The notes under the pieces: generated by a model
Seen by the model: the letters and a program-made list of their open reading frames with translations, nothing else
What the model was told of the DNA's origin: nothing
The model's database searches: none
In this document: positions 7,833-17,082 of the stretch, piece by piece
Numbering within the stretch: position 1 is the stretch's first letter
Layout of the letters: the number at the start of each line of letters is the position of its first letter
NCBI RefSeq assembly: GCF_024609785.1
Contig: NZ_JANHJQ010000005.1
Span: 1 to 64,000 of the forward strand
Direction of reading: 5' to 3'
DNA: 64,000 bases
Source of the DNA: Pseudalkalibacillus decolorationis
GTDB taxonomy: Bacteria; Bacillota; Bacilli; Bacillales; Fictibacillaceae
Program-made: the position numbers and the translations under genes

Positions 7833-9005
7833 TTAAAACTCCCTTGAATATAAGGTATATTGATCAAAATTCGACTTAATGCGGTCAATTGATTCATCGC
7901 CAAATTTCTCAGTCAATGCTTTTGCCAATTCCCAAGCTACAACAGCTTCGGCTACAACACTCGCAGAAGGGACTGCACAACTATCAGACCGTTCGATGCT
8001 CGCAGAAAATGGTTCTTTTGTTTTGATATCTACGCTTTGCAGTGGTTTGTAAAGTGTAGGGATTGGTTTCATCACACCCCGAACAATTATCGGCATTCCA
8101 TTGGTCATCCCACCTTCAAAACCACCGAGGTTATTTGTTCTTCGGTAATAACCTGCTTGCTCATTCCAAAGAATTTCATCGTGTACCTCACTACCTGGTT
8201 TCCCTGCTGCAGTAAATCCAATTCCGAACTCGACCCCTTTGAAGGCATTGATGCTTACTATTGCTGCTGCTATTTTTGCATCAAGTTTACGATCGTAATG
8301 AACATGACTTCCAAGACCAATCGGAACCCCCTCCACAATTACCTCTACAACTCCTCCAATCGAGTCACCGTTAGTTTTCGCCTGGTCAATTGCATTTATC
8401 ATCTTATCCTCTGCATTGCGATCAAAACAGCGGACAGAGGATTCTTCCGTCACTTTTTGCAGCTCAACAAGAGATTGAAAACTTTGATTCTCTGCTTTAA
8501 TTCCACCAATCTCAACTACATGGCCTGCGACACGAATTCCAAATTGGTTTAAAAACGCTTTGGCCACCGCTCCACAAGCTACTCGTACAGTCGTTTCTCT
8601 AGCAGACGAACGTTCTAAAACATTTCTCATATCTTGATGGTTGTATTTAATTGCACCATTCAGATCAGCATGTCCTGGACGTGGTTTCGTAATTACCCGT
8701 TTCATTTGGTCCGCTTCTTCTTCAGAAATTGGGTCACTGCCCATAATTTTCTGCCAGTGCTCCCAGTCTTTATTAGATACGGTCAATGCGATTGGTGCAC
8801 CAGTTGTCTTACCATGGCGAACTCCACCAACAATATTGACGGTATCTGTTTCTATTTGCATTCTCCGCCCTCGGCCATAGCCCTTTTGTCTTCGTCGTAG
8901 GTCATAGTCAATCATTTCCCGAGTCAACTCAAGATTAGAAGGGACTCCTTCAATAATTGTTGTAAGTTGTGGTCCATGTGATTCTCCAGCCGTTAAATAA
9001 CGCAT
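7833..9005 (-). CDS. aroC: Chorismate synthase AroC (AroF in B. subtilis)
   Basis: Last shikimate-pathway enzyme: FMN-dependent trans-elimination of phosphate from EPSP to give chorismate, the branch point for tryptophan, tyrosine, phenylalanine, folate and menaquinone. The 390-residue protein has the signatures GESHGP at 7-12, RGRRMQIE near 45, RPGHADLNG near 113 and RSSARET near 132. It is immediately followed by aroB and preceded by cheR, the conserved Bacillus order. Confidence 0.95.
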   Translation of the reverse strand: MRYLTAGESHGPQLTTIIEGVPSNLELTREMIDYDLRRRQKGYGRGRRMQIETDTVNIVGGVRHGKTTGAPIALTVSNKDWEHWQKIMGSDPISEEEADQMKRVITKPRPGHADLNGAIKYNHQDMRNVLERSSARETTVRVACGAVAKAFLNQFGIRVAGHVVEIGGIKAENQSFQSLVELQKVTEESSVRCFDRNAEDKMINAIDQAKTNGDSIGGVVEVIVEGVPIGLGSHVHYDRKLDAKIAAAIVSINAFKGVEFGIGFTAAGKPGSEVHDEILWNEQAGYYRRTNNLGGFEGGMTNGMPIIVRGVMKPIPTLYKPLQSVDIKTKEPFSASIERSDSCAVPSASVVAEAVVAWELAKALTEKFGDESIDRIKSNFDQYTLYSREF

Positions 9006-9094
9006 TGCAATAACCCCTTCACCTTATTCACACTGTCAGCCTAGTTTACAAATGGAACTTCTCAATAGGAGTTCCAAAGTCGCTGAATCGGTAT

Positions 9095-9874
9095 CTATAT
9101 GGACATCTTCTCATAGAAGAAAGTCGAGACAGATTGAAACCCATACTGCTTCGGGTTAAAAATTTGTTCTGTACTCCCAACGTATAAAATTCCACCTGGT
9201 CGCAGTGCTTTGCTAAATTTTTTATACAGATGTATTTTAGCCTCTTCAGTAAAGTATATCAATACATTGCGACAAATGATAAGGTCAAAGGTATTTTTGT
9301 ATGAATCAGCGAGAAGGTTATGTTTCTCAAATGTTATTTTTTCTTTTAGACAATTTTCGACTTTATAGCCAATACCATCTTTTTTAAAATATTTTTCCTT
9401 ATTCTCATTCGGAACCTCTTGGAGAGCCCGTTCTAAATAATAACCAAGTTCTGCCCGCTTTAATGCTAGTTCATCAATATCAGTAGCTTGAATCGAGTAA
9501 TTTTCTTTAGGTAGTAGTCCTTCCAAGATCATAGATAGAGTATAAGGTTCCTCACCTGTTGAGCAAGCAGCGCTCCAAGCATTAATTGTTTTTTTTGATT
9601 GGAGTAACTTTGGCAGCAATTTTGTTTCAAGAACCTCCCACCGCGATGGATTTCTGTAGAACTCAGATACATTGATCGTCATCCGCTCCAAAAGTTCATC
9701 TACTAATTCATTCTTTGTTTGCATGTCCCCAAAATAATCTCGGAAGCTAGCATACCCCTTTTTATCTCGTAATGAGGTTAAACGACGTTTCATTTGTGCT
9801 TCTTTATACAAGCTTAAGTCGATGCCTGTTTGATTTTTTATTTGTGTTGTAAAAAAAAGATAATCCTGATCCAT
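9095..9874 (-). CDS. cheR: Chemotaxis protein methyltransferase CheR
   Basis: SAM-dependent methylation of glutamate side chains on chemoreceptors, for adaptation. The 259-residue protein has the N-terminal CheR helical domain followed by the methyltransferase domain: WSAACSTGEEPYTL near 120-133 and LIICRNVLIYFTEEA near 195-209. The ATG at 9874 follows GAGGAG; an upstream in-frame start lacks a good site. Its place before aroC implies a motile organism and matches B. subtilis. Confidence 0.93.
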   Translation of the reverse strand: MDQDYLFFTTQIKNQTGIDLSLYKEAQMKRRLTSLRDKKGYASFRDYFGDMQTKNELVDELLERMTINVSEFYRNPSRWEVLETKLLPKLLQSKKTINAWSAACSTGEEPYTLSMILEGLLPKENYSIQATDIDELALKRAELGYYLERALQEVPNENKEKYFKKDGIGYKVENCLKEKITFEKHNLLADSYKNTFDLIICRNVLIYFTEEAKIHLYKKFSKALRPGGILYVGSTEQIFNPKQYGFQSVSTFFYEKMSI

Positions 9875-9976
9875 TTTATGCTCCTCTATTTTCACGTTAA
9901 AAACCCCTATTCTTTCATTCATTTTTTATATCGGGTTACTTGTCTCTATGTTTATTGCGAAAAAGGCAAAGATATG

Positions 9977-10062
9977 TAAAGAAAACTTGGTAAAGCCAAG
10001 CCTTTGGCGCCGGCTGAGCCTTAGTTGCGCTTATACTATAGAAAGTATTTTTATACTTTCTT
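9977..10062. repeat. Family B repeat with a TATACTTTCTTAAC tail
   Basis: Begins AAAACTTGG-TAAAG-CCAAGCC, continues with GCGCCGGCTGAGCC, and ends with a small inverted repeat AAGTATTTTTATACTT and the TTTCTTAAC tail next to the ndk terminator. Similar units are at 33741-33850 and 16925-17000, and inside the long family A2 copies. Together with its flanks it fills the cheR-ndk spacer. Confidence 0.6.
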
Positions 10063-10070
10063 AACATGTC

Positions 10071-10109
10071 AAAAAAACTGGCTCAAACGGAATCATCCGC
10101 TTAAGCCAG
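10071..10109 (-). terminator. Terminator downstream of ndk
   Basis: Stem CTGGCTTAAGCGG / CCGTTTGAGCCAG with a six-base loop and seven T on the minus strand. Confidence 0.85.
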
Positions 10110-10162
10110 CCTCACAAATTATGCTAGTTCAAAAAGTCTTTACTAGAACTTCATTCAAAGAA

Positions 10163-10606
10163 TTATACCCACTTATCTATAGATTTATCATAAGTAACAA
10201 GCTCTTCCTCATTAAAGAACAAGCTAATTTCACGCTCAGCACTTTCAGGTGAGTCAGAACCATGAATAATGTTTTGGCTTACTTGTACGCCGTAATCACC
10301 GCGGATTGTCCCTGGTGCTGCGTCTACAGGGTTTGTTTTCCCCATCATGTTACGAGCTGTAGCGATTACATTTTCACCTTCCCAAACCATTGCAAAAACA
10401 GGTCCAGAAGTAATAAAGCTTACAAGTTCTCCAAAGAAAGGACGCTCTTTATGTTCACCATAATGATTTTGAGCGAGATCTTCGCTGATCACCATTAGTT
10501 TTCCGCCTGCTAGTTTAAAGCCTTTCTTTTCAAAACGATTAACAATTTCACCGATTAAGTTACGTTGAACACCGTCGGGTTTTACCATTAGAAACGTTTT
10601 TTCCAT
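10163..10606 (-). CDS. ndk: Nucleoside diphosphate kinase Ndk
   Basis: Balances cytoplasmic nucleoside triphosphates through a phosphohistidine intermediate. The 147-residue protein carries the active-site His115 in NIIHGSDS and the N-terminal KPDGVQR motif, and has normal family length. The ATG at 10606 follows GGGAG. Same position as in B. subtilis, between cheR and the hepS-menG-hepT cluster. Confidence 0.96.
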   Translation of the reverse strand: MEKTFLMVKPDGVQRNLIGEIVNRFEKKGFKLAGGKLMVISEDLAQNHYGEHKERPFFGELVSFITSGPVFAMVWEGENVIATARNMMGKTNPVDAAPGTIRGDYGVQVSQNIIHGSDSPESAEREISLFFNEEELVTYDKSIDKWV

Positions 10607-10707
10607 GTAAAGCTCTCCCATTCTATGTATGAATTTTTTCGGACATTCGAGTTCGTCTACCTATCCGAAATCGATTTTACCAAACTTTAACCGTTTTCAC
10701 AACATTC

Positions 10708-11676
10708 TCAGTTATCTCGGTTGCCAATATATTCAGCAATTTGCAGCAAAGCTTTTTTGGAGCGGCTGTTCGGTAAAGGTTCTAATGCATCGTAAGCTTT
10801 CTGTAGATAGCGATCAGCAACCCATTTTGACTTTTCAATTGAATCATTGTTATGAATATTGCGGATTAAACCATTAACAGCTTCACGACCTATTGGTTGA
10901 TTTTTACACGCTTGTGCCAATTGTTTAGTAAACATCGGATCTTTCATTGCAAAAAATACAGGTAAGGTGATGTTACCTTGCTGGAGATCACCGCCTGCAG
11001 GCTTACCCAACTGCTTTTCTGTACCAGTAAAATCAAGGATGTCATCGGTTATCTGAAAGGCCATCCCAACATAATAACCAAAACGTTTCAAGTGTGAGAG
11101 GGTATATTCGTCTGTATCGGAGGCAAGTGCACCAAGCTCACAACTTACGGAAATCAATAGTGCTGTTTTTCGTTTAATTCGTCGTAAATAATTTCGCACA
11201 TTCTGTTCAAGGTTATATTGATCCCTAATTTGCTCAATTTCACCAAGGCTCATCTCAACAATCGCTTCAGAAAGTACCCTGTGTGCTTTTGTATTATTCA
11301 AATAAGTGATGTATTCAATCGATCTTGCAAAGATATAATCTCCTGTATACATGGCCACTCGATTATCCCATTGCGCTTTAATCGTTGGTTTGCCTCGGCG
11401 AAGTGATGCATCATCAATTACATCATCATGCACGAGGGAAGCCATATGTATTAATTCCAAAGCAACTGCAGCACGCTTCACACGGTCAATATCATATTGC
11501 CCAAATTGAGCAGATAACAAAACAAAAACTGGGCGAATTCGCTTCCCCCCTGCTTTCAGAAGTTGACTAGACGCTTCTTGCAAAATGGAATGTTGTGCTT
11601 CAATCGTTCGTTCTAAATCCTTTTCGACCATTGAAAGATCGTTGCGTAAATGCGAGTAGATTGTTGTTAATTTCAT
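10708..11676 (-). CDS. hepT: Heptaprenyl diphosphate synthase large subunit HepT (component II)
   Basis: Catalytic subunit of the heterodimer that makes the C35 side chain of menaquinone-7. The 322-residue trans-prenyltransferase has the first aspartate-rich motif DDVIDD at 84-89 and the second, DDILD, near 213. Partner HepS is two genes upstream, with menG between (the gerC arrangement). Unusually, a complete family C repeat of about 150 bp separates menG from hepT. Confidence 0.93.
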   Translation of the reverse strand: MKLTTIYSHLRNDLSMVEKDLERTIEAQHSILQEASSQLLKAGGKRIRPVFVLLSAQFGQYDIDRVKRAAVALELIHMASLVHDDVIDDASLRRGKPTIKAQWDNRVAMYTGDYIFARSIEYITYLNNTKAHRVLSEAIVEMSLGEIEQIRDQYNLEQNVRNYLRRIKRKTALLISVSCELGALASDTDEYTLSHLKRFGYYVGMAFQITDDILDFTGTEKQLGKPAGGDLQQGNITLPVFFAMKDPMFTKQLAQACKNQPIGREAVNGLIRNIHNNDSIEKSKWVADRYLQKAYDALEPLPNSRSKKALLQIAEYIGNRDN

Positions 11677-11718
11677 AATTTCACCCTGACCCTATCATTA
11701 AAGCTTTTCCTATTAGTG

Positions 11719-11868
11719 AGTGTTCAAAAAGGAGGATAAAAAGAACCGAGAAGTTCGAGGCGTGAAAATCTCGAGGACCAGAACGTATGCTATTAATACG
11801 TGAGGACCGGAGAGATCGAACAACGAAGAAATTCGACAGTTATTTTTACCGGACTTTTTGAACAACCT
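11719..11868. repeat. Family C MITE-like element (full-length copy 1)
   Basis: About 150 bp bounded by GTGTTCAAAAAGG and CTTTTTGAACAACC, a roughly 10-bp perfect terminal inverted repeat (GTTCAAAAAG/CTTTTTGAAC). The interior has paired segments such as GAAGTTCGAG, TCTCGAGGACC and ACGTATGCTATTAATACGT. It carries no reading frame. A very similar copy is at 22371-22520. Its right end touches the menG stop codon. Confidence 0.8.
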
Positions 11869-12578
11869 TATTTAGGCTTGTTTCCGATATGAGTGGCAGC
11901 TACTCCCCCAGAATAAGCCTTTATCTGTACATCTACAAAGCCAGCTTCCCGAAACCGTTTCGCTAACTCATCTCTTCCTGGAAAGTCTTTAGCTGATTCT
12001 TGAAGCCACGAATATTCGTGGTAGCTTTTCGCAAACATCCTCCCTAACAGGGGCATTACGTAACGAAAATAGCCGGAATAAAATTGGCGGAAGACAGGAA
12101 TCGTTGGTTGAGATGTTTCTAAACAGACGACCTTTCCGCCCGGTTTGACAACACGATACATTTCCCGTAACACTTGTTTAAGATTAGGAACATTTCTTAA
12201 TCCAAACCCAATCGTGACATAATCGAACGAATCGGTATCGAACGGAAGTTCCATCGCGTTTCCATGCACAAGGGTAACGTTAGAAAGCTGATGCTTTTGT
12301 ACTTTCTCTTGTCCAATTTTCAACATATTCTCACTAAAATCCAAGCCATATGCCTTTCCACTCGAACCGACCGTTTTTGCCATTGCAATTGTCCAATCAG
12401 CTGTACCGCAACAAACATCTAGACTGATTGATCCAGATTGAACATTCATTCTCTTCATCGTATCTTTTCGCCAAGCGATATGACGTTGGAAACTGATGAT
12501 AGAATTCATCGTATCGTAGTTTTTATAGATGGATTCGAATACTTGATGGACACGCTGTTCTTTCGTATTAGGTTGCAT
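11868..12578 (-). CDS. menG: Demethylmenaquinone methyltransferase MenG (UbiE family)
   Basis: SAM-dependent C-methylation of demethylmenaquinone, the last step of menaquinone synthesis. The 236-residue protein has the SAM-binding motif [11 protein letters not shown] near 53-63, the YDTMN segment near 22, and the family signature GFGLRNVPN near 124. The ATG at 12578 follows GAAGGG and overlaps the hepS stop region. The stop codon coincides with the outer edge of the family C element, so the extreme C-terminus (NKPK) may have been altered by that insertion. Confidence 0.92.
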   Translation of the reverse strand: MQPNTKEQRVHQVFESIYKNYDTMNSIISFQRHIAWRKDTMKRMNVQSGSISLDVCCGTADWTIAMAKTVGSSGKAYGLDFSENMLKIGQEKVQKHQLSNVTLVHGNAMELPFDTDSFDYVTIGFGLRNVPNLKQVLREMYRVVKPGGKVVCLETSQPTIPVFRQFYSGYFRYVMPLLGRMFAKSYHEYSWLQESAKDFPGRDELAKRFREAGFVDVQIKAYSGGVAATHIGNKPK

Positions 12579-12582
12579 ACCT

Positions 12583-13398
12583 TTACCCTTCTTCCACATA
12601 TCTCTCCATACGAAGCCCTGATCTGTCGATGTATTGTTTCATCTTTTGATCCAATAACCCATACATTACAGGCTCTTCTGACCAAAGTTTTTCTAAACGG
12701 TTCTTAGAATGAAAGAGATACCCGTCTACTATTTCTAGAATTTGTTGCTTGATCCCATTCCAGTTTGACTTTGAACGAGTAAGCTGATGGGAAATTTTCT
12801 TAGCCATCGGTGTGAAATCATTATTCATTATGCTTGTCCGTTCATTTAATAGTCTTTTCATAAATAAAAACTCATCGGCGATCCCCTTCCACAGAGGAAG
12901 ATGAAGATGATCAGCTGTTTTTAGAAGTATCGTTGATTCAATGCGATGAAGGTTTTCCATCGATTTCTCAATCGATTGTTGTTTATTTTTATAAAATTGC
13001 ATTTTATTTTCATTAATTTCCTGAATCGCCTGTGCAAGTGTGCGAATCATCGAAAGGTCTTTAATCTCTGACAGTAAGTGATAATACCAACTGCTATAAT
13101 AGTCTCCGGCTAATACTGTAAGCTGTCTATTCTTTACATCGGCATCTTCTATTACATCATGGAGGGTCACTTTCTCATGGGTATCAAGGGCGATTTGCAC
13201 AAGCATTGTGGATACCGCATACTGTTCTCGTTCTTCTTCACTCAAATCCTTCTCATTAAGCATGATGTGGATTAAAAGAAGTTTATCTTCATCGATAACT
13301 GGATCTTCGATGAAAAGCATCAAGTATGGGTGTTGCAGTCGTTTATTGATCTTATTCATTAAAGTTGTAATGATTCGACTCGTATCGTTGTTCTTCAT
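12583..13398 (-). CDS. hepS: Heptaprenyl diphosphate synthase small subunit HepS (component I)
   Basis: Non-catalytic partner of HepT needed for chain-length control in menaquinone-7 side-chain synthesis. The 271-residue helical protein has the family's divergent sequence, and its position before menG and hepT identifies it. The ATG at 13398 is preferred; an in-frame TTG at 13419 is possible, since the spacing from the GGTGGGG tract is long for the ATG. An extended -10 promoter lies about 50 bases upstream. Confidence 0.82.
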   Translation of the reverse strand: MKNNDTSRIITTLMNKINKRLQHPYLMLFIEDPVIDEDKLLLIHIMLNEKDLSEEEREQYAVSTMLVQIALDTHEKVTLHDVIEDADVKNRQLTVLAGDYYSSWYYHLLSEIKDLSMIRTLAQAIQEINENKMQFYKNKQQSIEKSMENLHRIESTILLKTADHLHLPLWKGIADEFLFMKRLLNERTSIMNNDFTPMAKKISHQLTRSKSNWNGIKQQILEIVDGYLFHSKNRLEKLWSEEPVMYGLLDQKMKQYIDRSGLRMERYVEEG

Positions 13399-13446
13399 TC
13401 TGCTCTGGGCCCCCACCAATTCGATGTAACCTATTAAGGCATCCTT

Positions 13447-13455
13447 ATTATATCA
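13447..13455 (-). promoter_or_regulatory. Putative extended -10 promoter of the hepS-menG-hepT cluster
   Basis: Minus-strand TGATATAAT is a perfect extended -10 element about 50 bases upstream of the hepS start. No strong -35 box is seen. The rest of 13460-13600 shows no gene. Confidence 0.4.
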
Positions 13456-13602
13456 TAAATAGGTATTGTTCATTCGGCACAATATAGGTTATCAATGTAG
13501 TGTTTAAATAGTAGAAATTATGTACGAGAGGAAAAATAGTAGGCTTCTTACGATCGTATTAGGACGTATAAAACAACCTTATCATCTTCCTCAGTTACTC
13601 AT

Positions 13603-13824
13603 CTAATCCTTGTCTGTTGCTATCTCACCGTGGCGTGTTTGAATAACAGCTTTTCCCCTTACTTTCACAGCTGAAGTATGCTCAGTAAATTGTGCGATCA
13701 TGACTTCACCTTTATCCAATTTCTCTGAATGATGAAACCGTGTGTCAGTGCCACGTGTTAAACCGATGACGTTCACACCGTTTTCTTTGGCTTTGATCAC
13801 AAAAAATTCATTCTCTGTCGACAT
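13603..13824 (-). CDS. mtrB: trp RNA-binding attenuation protein TRAP (MtrB)
   Basis: Forms an 11-subunit ring that, loaded with tryptophan, binds GAG/UAG repeats in trp leader RNA and promotes termination or hides ribosome-binding sites. The 73-residue protein has the family motifs [19 protein letters not shown] (residues 7-25) and [14 protein letters not shown] (46-59). It follows folE by 19 bases as in B. subtilis. Its main target is visible in this window at 6614-6696. Confidence 0.96.
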   Translation of the reverse strand: MSTENEFFVIKAKENGVNVIGLTRGTDTRFHHSEKLDKGEVMIAQFTEHTSAVKVRGKAVIQTRHGEIATDKD

Positions 13825-13843
13825 CTTTTATTACCACCTATCC

Positions 13844-14401
13844 TTATGATTTAATTAAGCTCATTACTTCAGCCCTAGCAGCTTGATCGTTCTCAAAGAT
13901 TCCTCTAACTGCGGATGTGATCGTTTTCGACCCCGACTTCTTAACCCCTCTCATCGTCATGCACATGTGTTCAGCCTCAATAATGACCATTACGCCATGA
14001 GGAGCAAGGGAATCCCGAAGTGATTCTGCAATTGTAGAGGTAATACGTTCCTGCAACTGTGGTCTTCTTGCAACTGCTTCTACCGCTCGAGCAAGCTTGC
14101 TAAGTCCTGTCACCTTTCCGCCCTTTGGGATGTATGCAATGTGTGCTTTTCCGAAGAATGGTACGAGATGGTGTTCACACATAGAGTAAAATGGAATATC
14201 CTTTACAAGCACAAGCTCTTCGTGATCCTCACCAAAAATCGTTTGAAAGTGTTCTGATGGATCTTGATTCAATCCCTGGAATACTTCTTCATACATTCTT
14301 GCTACACGTTTCGGAGTATCTAACAACCCTTCACGTTCAGGATCCTCACCGATCGCTTCTAAGATCATTTTTACAGCAGTTTCTATTTTTTTGTGGTCCA
14401 T
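13844..14401 (-). CDS. folE: GTP cyclohydrolase I FolE (MtrA)
   Basis: First step of tetrahydrofolate synthesis: GTP to dihydroneopterin triphosphate. The 185-residue protein has zinc ligands in the CEHHLVPF motif (Cys75, His78) and a second cysteine in CMTMRGV near 146, with GLSKLAR near 102. Co-operonic with mtrB, the classic mtrAB pair. Confidence 0.96.
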   Translation of the reverse strand: MDHKKIETAVKMILEAIGEDPEREGLLDTPKRVARMYEEVFQGLNQDPSEHFQTIFGEDHEELVLVKDIPFYSMCEHHLVPFFGKAHIAYIPKGGKVTGLSKLARAVEAVARRPQLQERITSTIAESLRDSLAPHGVMVIIEAEHMCMTMRGVKKSGSKTITSAVRGIFENDQAARAEVMSLIKS

Positions 14402-14457
14402 TTATAGGTCCCTCCATAGTTAGCGTTATCACACAGATAATAGCATACCACGCTCTA

Positions 14458-14649
14458 TAAGAAAAGCGGAAGCGCCCTGTTCAGGTGCGATAAAGAAAAC
14501 TTGGCCAGCGCCGAGCAGTGCGAAAGCGGTTGCCTTAGTTGCCCTTATGCTTGAGAGTGAAAGCGCTGGTGATTCTGCAACATAACACGCTTTTTGTGTT
14601 TGTGGAAGAATCGAAGCGATCTCGAGCACCTGGGCGCTGGAGCTAGACA
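14458..14649. repeat. Family A2 repeat, long form
   Basis: Starts AAGAAAAGCGGAAGCGCCC and ends GGGCGCTGGAGCTAGACA. It carries the same family B-like insert (AAAACTTGGCCAGCGCC ... TTAGTTGCCC) as the first unit of the array at 6000-6192. A second short start (AGAAAAGCGGAAGCG) follows at 14650. With the hbs terminator it fills the 330-base spacer between folE and hbs. Confidence 0.8.
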
Positions 14650-14680
14650 GAAAAGCGGAAGCGTCCTTCTCCTAAACGCA

Positions 14681-14710
14681 AAAAGAAGAGCCGGATACTA
14701 CCGACTCTTC
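14681..14710 (-). terminator. Terminator downstream of hbs
   Basis: Stem GAAGAGTCGG / CCGGCTCTTC with one mismatch and a T run on the minus strand. Confidence 0.85.
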
Positions 14711-14731
14711 CTTCAAGGCCCTATGTAAGTA

Positions 14732-15004
14732 TTACTTTACAGCGTCTTTAAGGGCTTTACCTGGTTTAAAAGCAGGAACCTTGCTCGCAGCGATTTCGAT
14801 TTCCTCACCTGTTTGCGGGTTACGGCCTTTACGTGCAGCACGTTCGCGAACTTCGAAGTTACCGAATCCGATTAGTTGAACCTTGTCTCCACTTTTCAAT
14901 GTGCCTTCGATCGCTTCGAATACAGCATCAACTGTTTTAGATACGTCCTTTTTGGAAAGTTGAGTTTGCTCAGATACAGAATTGATAAGATCTGTCTTAT
15001 TCAT
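14732..15004 (-). CDS. hbs: DNA-binding protein HU (HBsu)
   Basis: Histone-like dimer that bends and compacts the nucleoid. The 90-residue protein has the complete HU fold, with the beta-arm signature [21 protein letters not shown] at about 46-66. The ATG at 15004 follows AGGAGGTGA with ideal spacing. Same position as hbs in B. subtilis, between folE and spoIVA. Confidence 0.97.
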   Translation of the reverse strand: MNKTDLINSVSEQTQLSKKDVSKTVDAVFEAIEGTLKSGDKVQLIGFGNFEVRERAARKGRNPQTGEEIEIAASKVPAFKPGKALKDAVK

Positions 15005-15192
15005 ACGATTCACCTCCTCTCAAAGGGTTATACCTTGTTAAAGCGTTTGGAAATTCCTTACACATTATAACCAATTATGCTAAGAACTAACATTATGAAT
15101 ACGTTGACAAGCCTTATATTAAACGATATTGAACGTAAATTCAATGTTTTTTACGGAGATTTGTTTAATCACTGTAAATTATAAACATTAGA

Positions 15193-15242
15193 GATCAACA
15201 AAGAAGAAATTCGACAGATATTTTACCCGACTTTTCGAACAA
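15193..15242. repeat. Right half of a family C element
   Basis: GATCAACAAAGAAGAAATTCGACAG followed by ACCCGACTTTTCGAACAACC matches the last 50 bases of the full copies at 11719 and 22371. The left inverted end is missing, so this is a decayed fragment. Confidence 0.65.
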
Positions 15243-15293
15243 CCTCTTCTATCTGTTTTTTCATTATGGCTGAACCCGCTTAAATGTGCAAAC

Positions 15294-15317
15294 AAAAAAG
15301 ACTCCGCGGTGGAGTCC
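15294..15317 (-). terminator. Terminator downstream of spoIVA
   Basis: GGGACTCC / GGAGTC stem with a short CG-rich loop and six T on the minus strand. Confidence 0.8.
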
Positions 15318-15347
15318 CAATTATTAAGTAGACGTTTAAACATCCTC

Positions 15348-16826
15348 TTATAGAATGATTGCGATTAAGCCGCCCGATCCTTCGTTGATAATTCGTTCAA
15401 GCGTTTCCTTTAGTTTATACCTAGCATTCTCAGGCATTAGTGATAGTTTCGCCTGAATACCTTCTCGAACGATTGAGTTGAGGGATCTTCCAAAGATATC
15501 TGAGTTCCAGATTGAAAGCGGATCGTCCTCAAAGTCTTGCATAAGGTATCGAACTAACTCCTCGCTTTGTTTCTCTGTACCGATAATCGGTGCGAATTCA
15601 GATTCAACATCGACTTTAATCATATGGATGGAAGGGGCGACTGCTTTCAACCGAACACCGAATCGTGATCCCTGGCGAATAATTTCTGGTTCATCCAGAC
15701 TCATATCACTAAGTGCAGGTGCAGCAATTCCATATCCCGTCTGTTTTACCATCCGTAAAGCATCAGCAATTTGATCATATTCGGCTTTTGCATGAGAGAA
15801 CTCCTGCATAAGCTGTAACAGGTGATCTTTGCCCCTGATTTCAACCCCTACAACCTCTTTTAGTATTTGATCATAGAGATCATCTGGTGCATAGAGGTCA
15901 ATCTCTGCGATACCTTGCCCCATCTCAATTCCAGCTAATCGTGCCTCATCAATAAACTCGAAGTCTGTGAAGTTACCGACAACACGATCAACATCTCTTA
16001 GCCTTTTAATATCCCTAACTGTATCACGAACAGATTCCTCATAGCTTTGTCTAAGCCAATGTTCGTTGTTTAGAACCATAACCCAGCTTGGTAGGTTAAC
16101 ATTCACTTCGAGTACAGGGAATTCAAACAACACTTCTCGCAATACGTTGTTAATATCATGTTCTGTCATGCTTTCAACACTTAAGGAAAGCACAGGTATA
16201 TCATGCTTTTCAGATAAATCTCTACGAAGTTTTTCCGTTTCCGGATGATGTGGATGAACAGAGTTGATTACCATAATGAATGGTTTACCCACCTCTTTAA
16301 GTTCATCAACAACTCGTGCCTCGGACTCCACATAATCATAACGCGGAATTTCTCCAATTGAGCCATCTGTTGTAACAACAACTCCAAGTGTCGAGTGTTC
16401 TTGGATAACTTTCCTTGTACCAATTTCCGCAGCTTCATGAAATGGAATTGGTTCTTCATACCATGGTGTATGAATCATACGAGGTCCATCTTCATCCTCA
16501 TAACCTTTTGCACCTGGTACAGCGTAACCAACACTATCCACTAACCTCACGTTGACATCCAGCCCATCGTCCACTTTAATACTTACCGCATTGTTTGGTA
16601 CAAACTTAGGCTCCGTTGTCATAATGGTTTTACCTGCAGAACTTTGAGGCAATTCATCCTGTGCACGGGCCTTATCTGATTCATTGTCAATGTTCGGAAG
16701 TACAACAAGTTCCATGAACTTTTTGATGAACGTAGATTTACCGGTTCGAACGGCCCCCACTACACCTAAATAAATATCGCCACCCGTCCGTTCCGCGATA
16801 TCCTTAAAGATATCTACTTTTTCCAT
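15348..16826 (-). CDS. spoIVA: Stage IV sporulation protein A (spore coat morphogenetic ATPase)
   Basis: Cytoskeletal ATPase that polymerises on the forespore surface and anchors the spore coat; it also affects cortex formation. The 492-residue protein has the Walker A motif GAVRTGKST at 24-32, VVTTDGSIGE near 149 and the conserved hydrophobic C-terminus ending GGLIAIIL used for localisation. Full family length. It is monocistronic, with a sigma-E-type promoter upstream and a terminator downstream. Confidence 0.97.
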   Translation of the reverse strand: MEKVDIFKDIAERTGGDIYLGVVGAVRTGKSTFIKKFMELVVLPNIDNESDKARAQDELPQSSAGKTIMTTEPKFVPNNAVSIKVDDGLDVNVRLVDSVGYAVPGAKGYEDEDGPRMIHTPWYEEPIPFHEAAEIGTRKVIQEHSTLGVVVTTDGSIGEIPRYDYVESEARVVDELKEVGKPFIMVINSVHPHHPETEKLRRDLSEKHDIPVLSLSVESMTEHDINNVLREVLFEFPVLEVNVNLPSWVMVLNNEHWLRQSYEESVRDTVRDIKRLRDVDRVVGNFTDFEFIDEARLAGIEMGQGIAEIDLYAPDDLYDQILKEVVGVEIRGKDHLLQLMQEFSHAKAEYDQIADALRMVKQTGYGIAAPALSDMSLDEPEIIRQGSRFGVRLKAVAPSIHMIKVDVESEFAPIIGTEKQSEELVRYLMQDFEDDPLSIWNSDIFGRSLNSIVREGIQAKLSLMPENARYKLKETLERIINEGSGGLIAIIL

Positions 16827-16877
16827 TCGTTCCCCTCCCCATTCCTGAGTAGTGTTTGGGTAATCTTAGACAATATA

Positions 16878-16906
16878 TATCTATGATGTTGTCCAAAGAA
16901 TATGAC
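16878..16906 (-). promoter_or_regulatory. Sigma-E-type promoter of spoIVA
   Basis: Minus-strand GTCATATT (about 16899-16906) and CATAGATA (16878-16885) are separated by 13 bases, matching the sigma-E pattern KMATATT and CATACAMT. The expected start near 16870 leaves a leader of about 45 bases with GGGGAGGGG before the ATG. Confidence 0.6.
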
Positions 16907-16924
16907 TGTTTCTCATATCATAGA

Positions 16925-17000
16925 CATAATAAAACTTGGTTAATCCAAGCCTTCGTCCATTAAGGGATGGCCTAAAGGATTCTGATTCGGATACGAAAAA
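16925..17000. repeat. Degenerate family B repeat
   Basis: AAAACTTGGTTAATCCAAGCC followed by AAGGGATGGCCTAAAGG resembles the copy at 33741 (AAACTTGG, CCAAGCC, AAGGGATGACCTAAAGG). Confidence 0.5.
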
Positions 17001-17013
17001 AGTCTTAACACGG

Positions 17014-17059
17014 AAAAAATCCCTCCCCTTTCTATACTTTATTGGTAGAAGGGAGGGAA
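17014..17059 (-). terminator. Terminator downstream of yphF
   Basis: Minus-strand TCCCTCCC and GGGGAGGGA arms with AT-rich inner pairing, followed by a TTTTTT run. Confidence 0.75.
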
Positions 17060-17082
17060 CATGCCTATTTTATTAAGAATTC

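Larger units (their letters stand above)
15005..15347. other. hbs-spoIVA spacer
   Basis: No gene is seen in these 343 bases. The hbs promoter must lie at about 15030-15130, where TATAAT-like and TTGTCA-like boxes occur without clear pairing. The remainder holds a family C right half (15193-15242) and the spoIVA terminator (15294-15317). Confidence 0.6.

Noticed and set aside
8037-8552. Plus-strand 171-codon frame
   Set aside because: Antisense to aroC, low-complexity composition, no ribosome-binding site.
14429-14629. Minus-strand frame between folE and hbs, and similar frames at 22759-22965 and 51439-51633
   Set aside because: All are translations of family A repeats.
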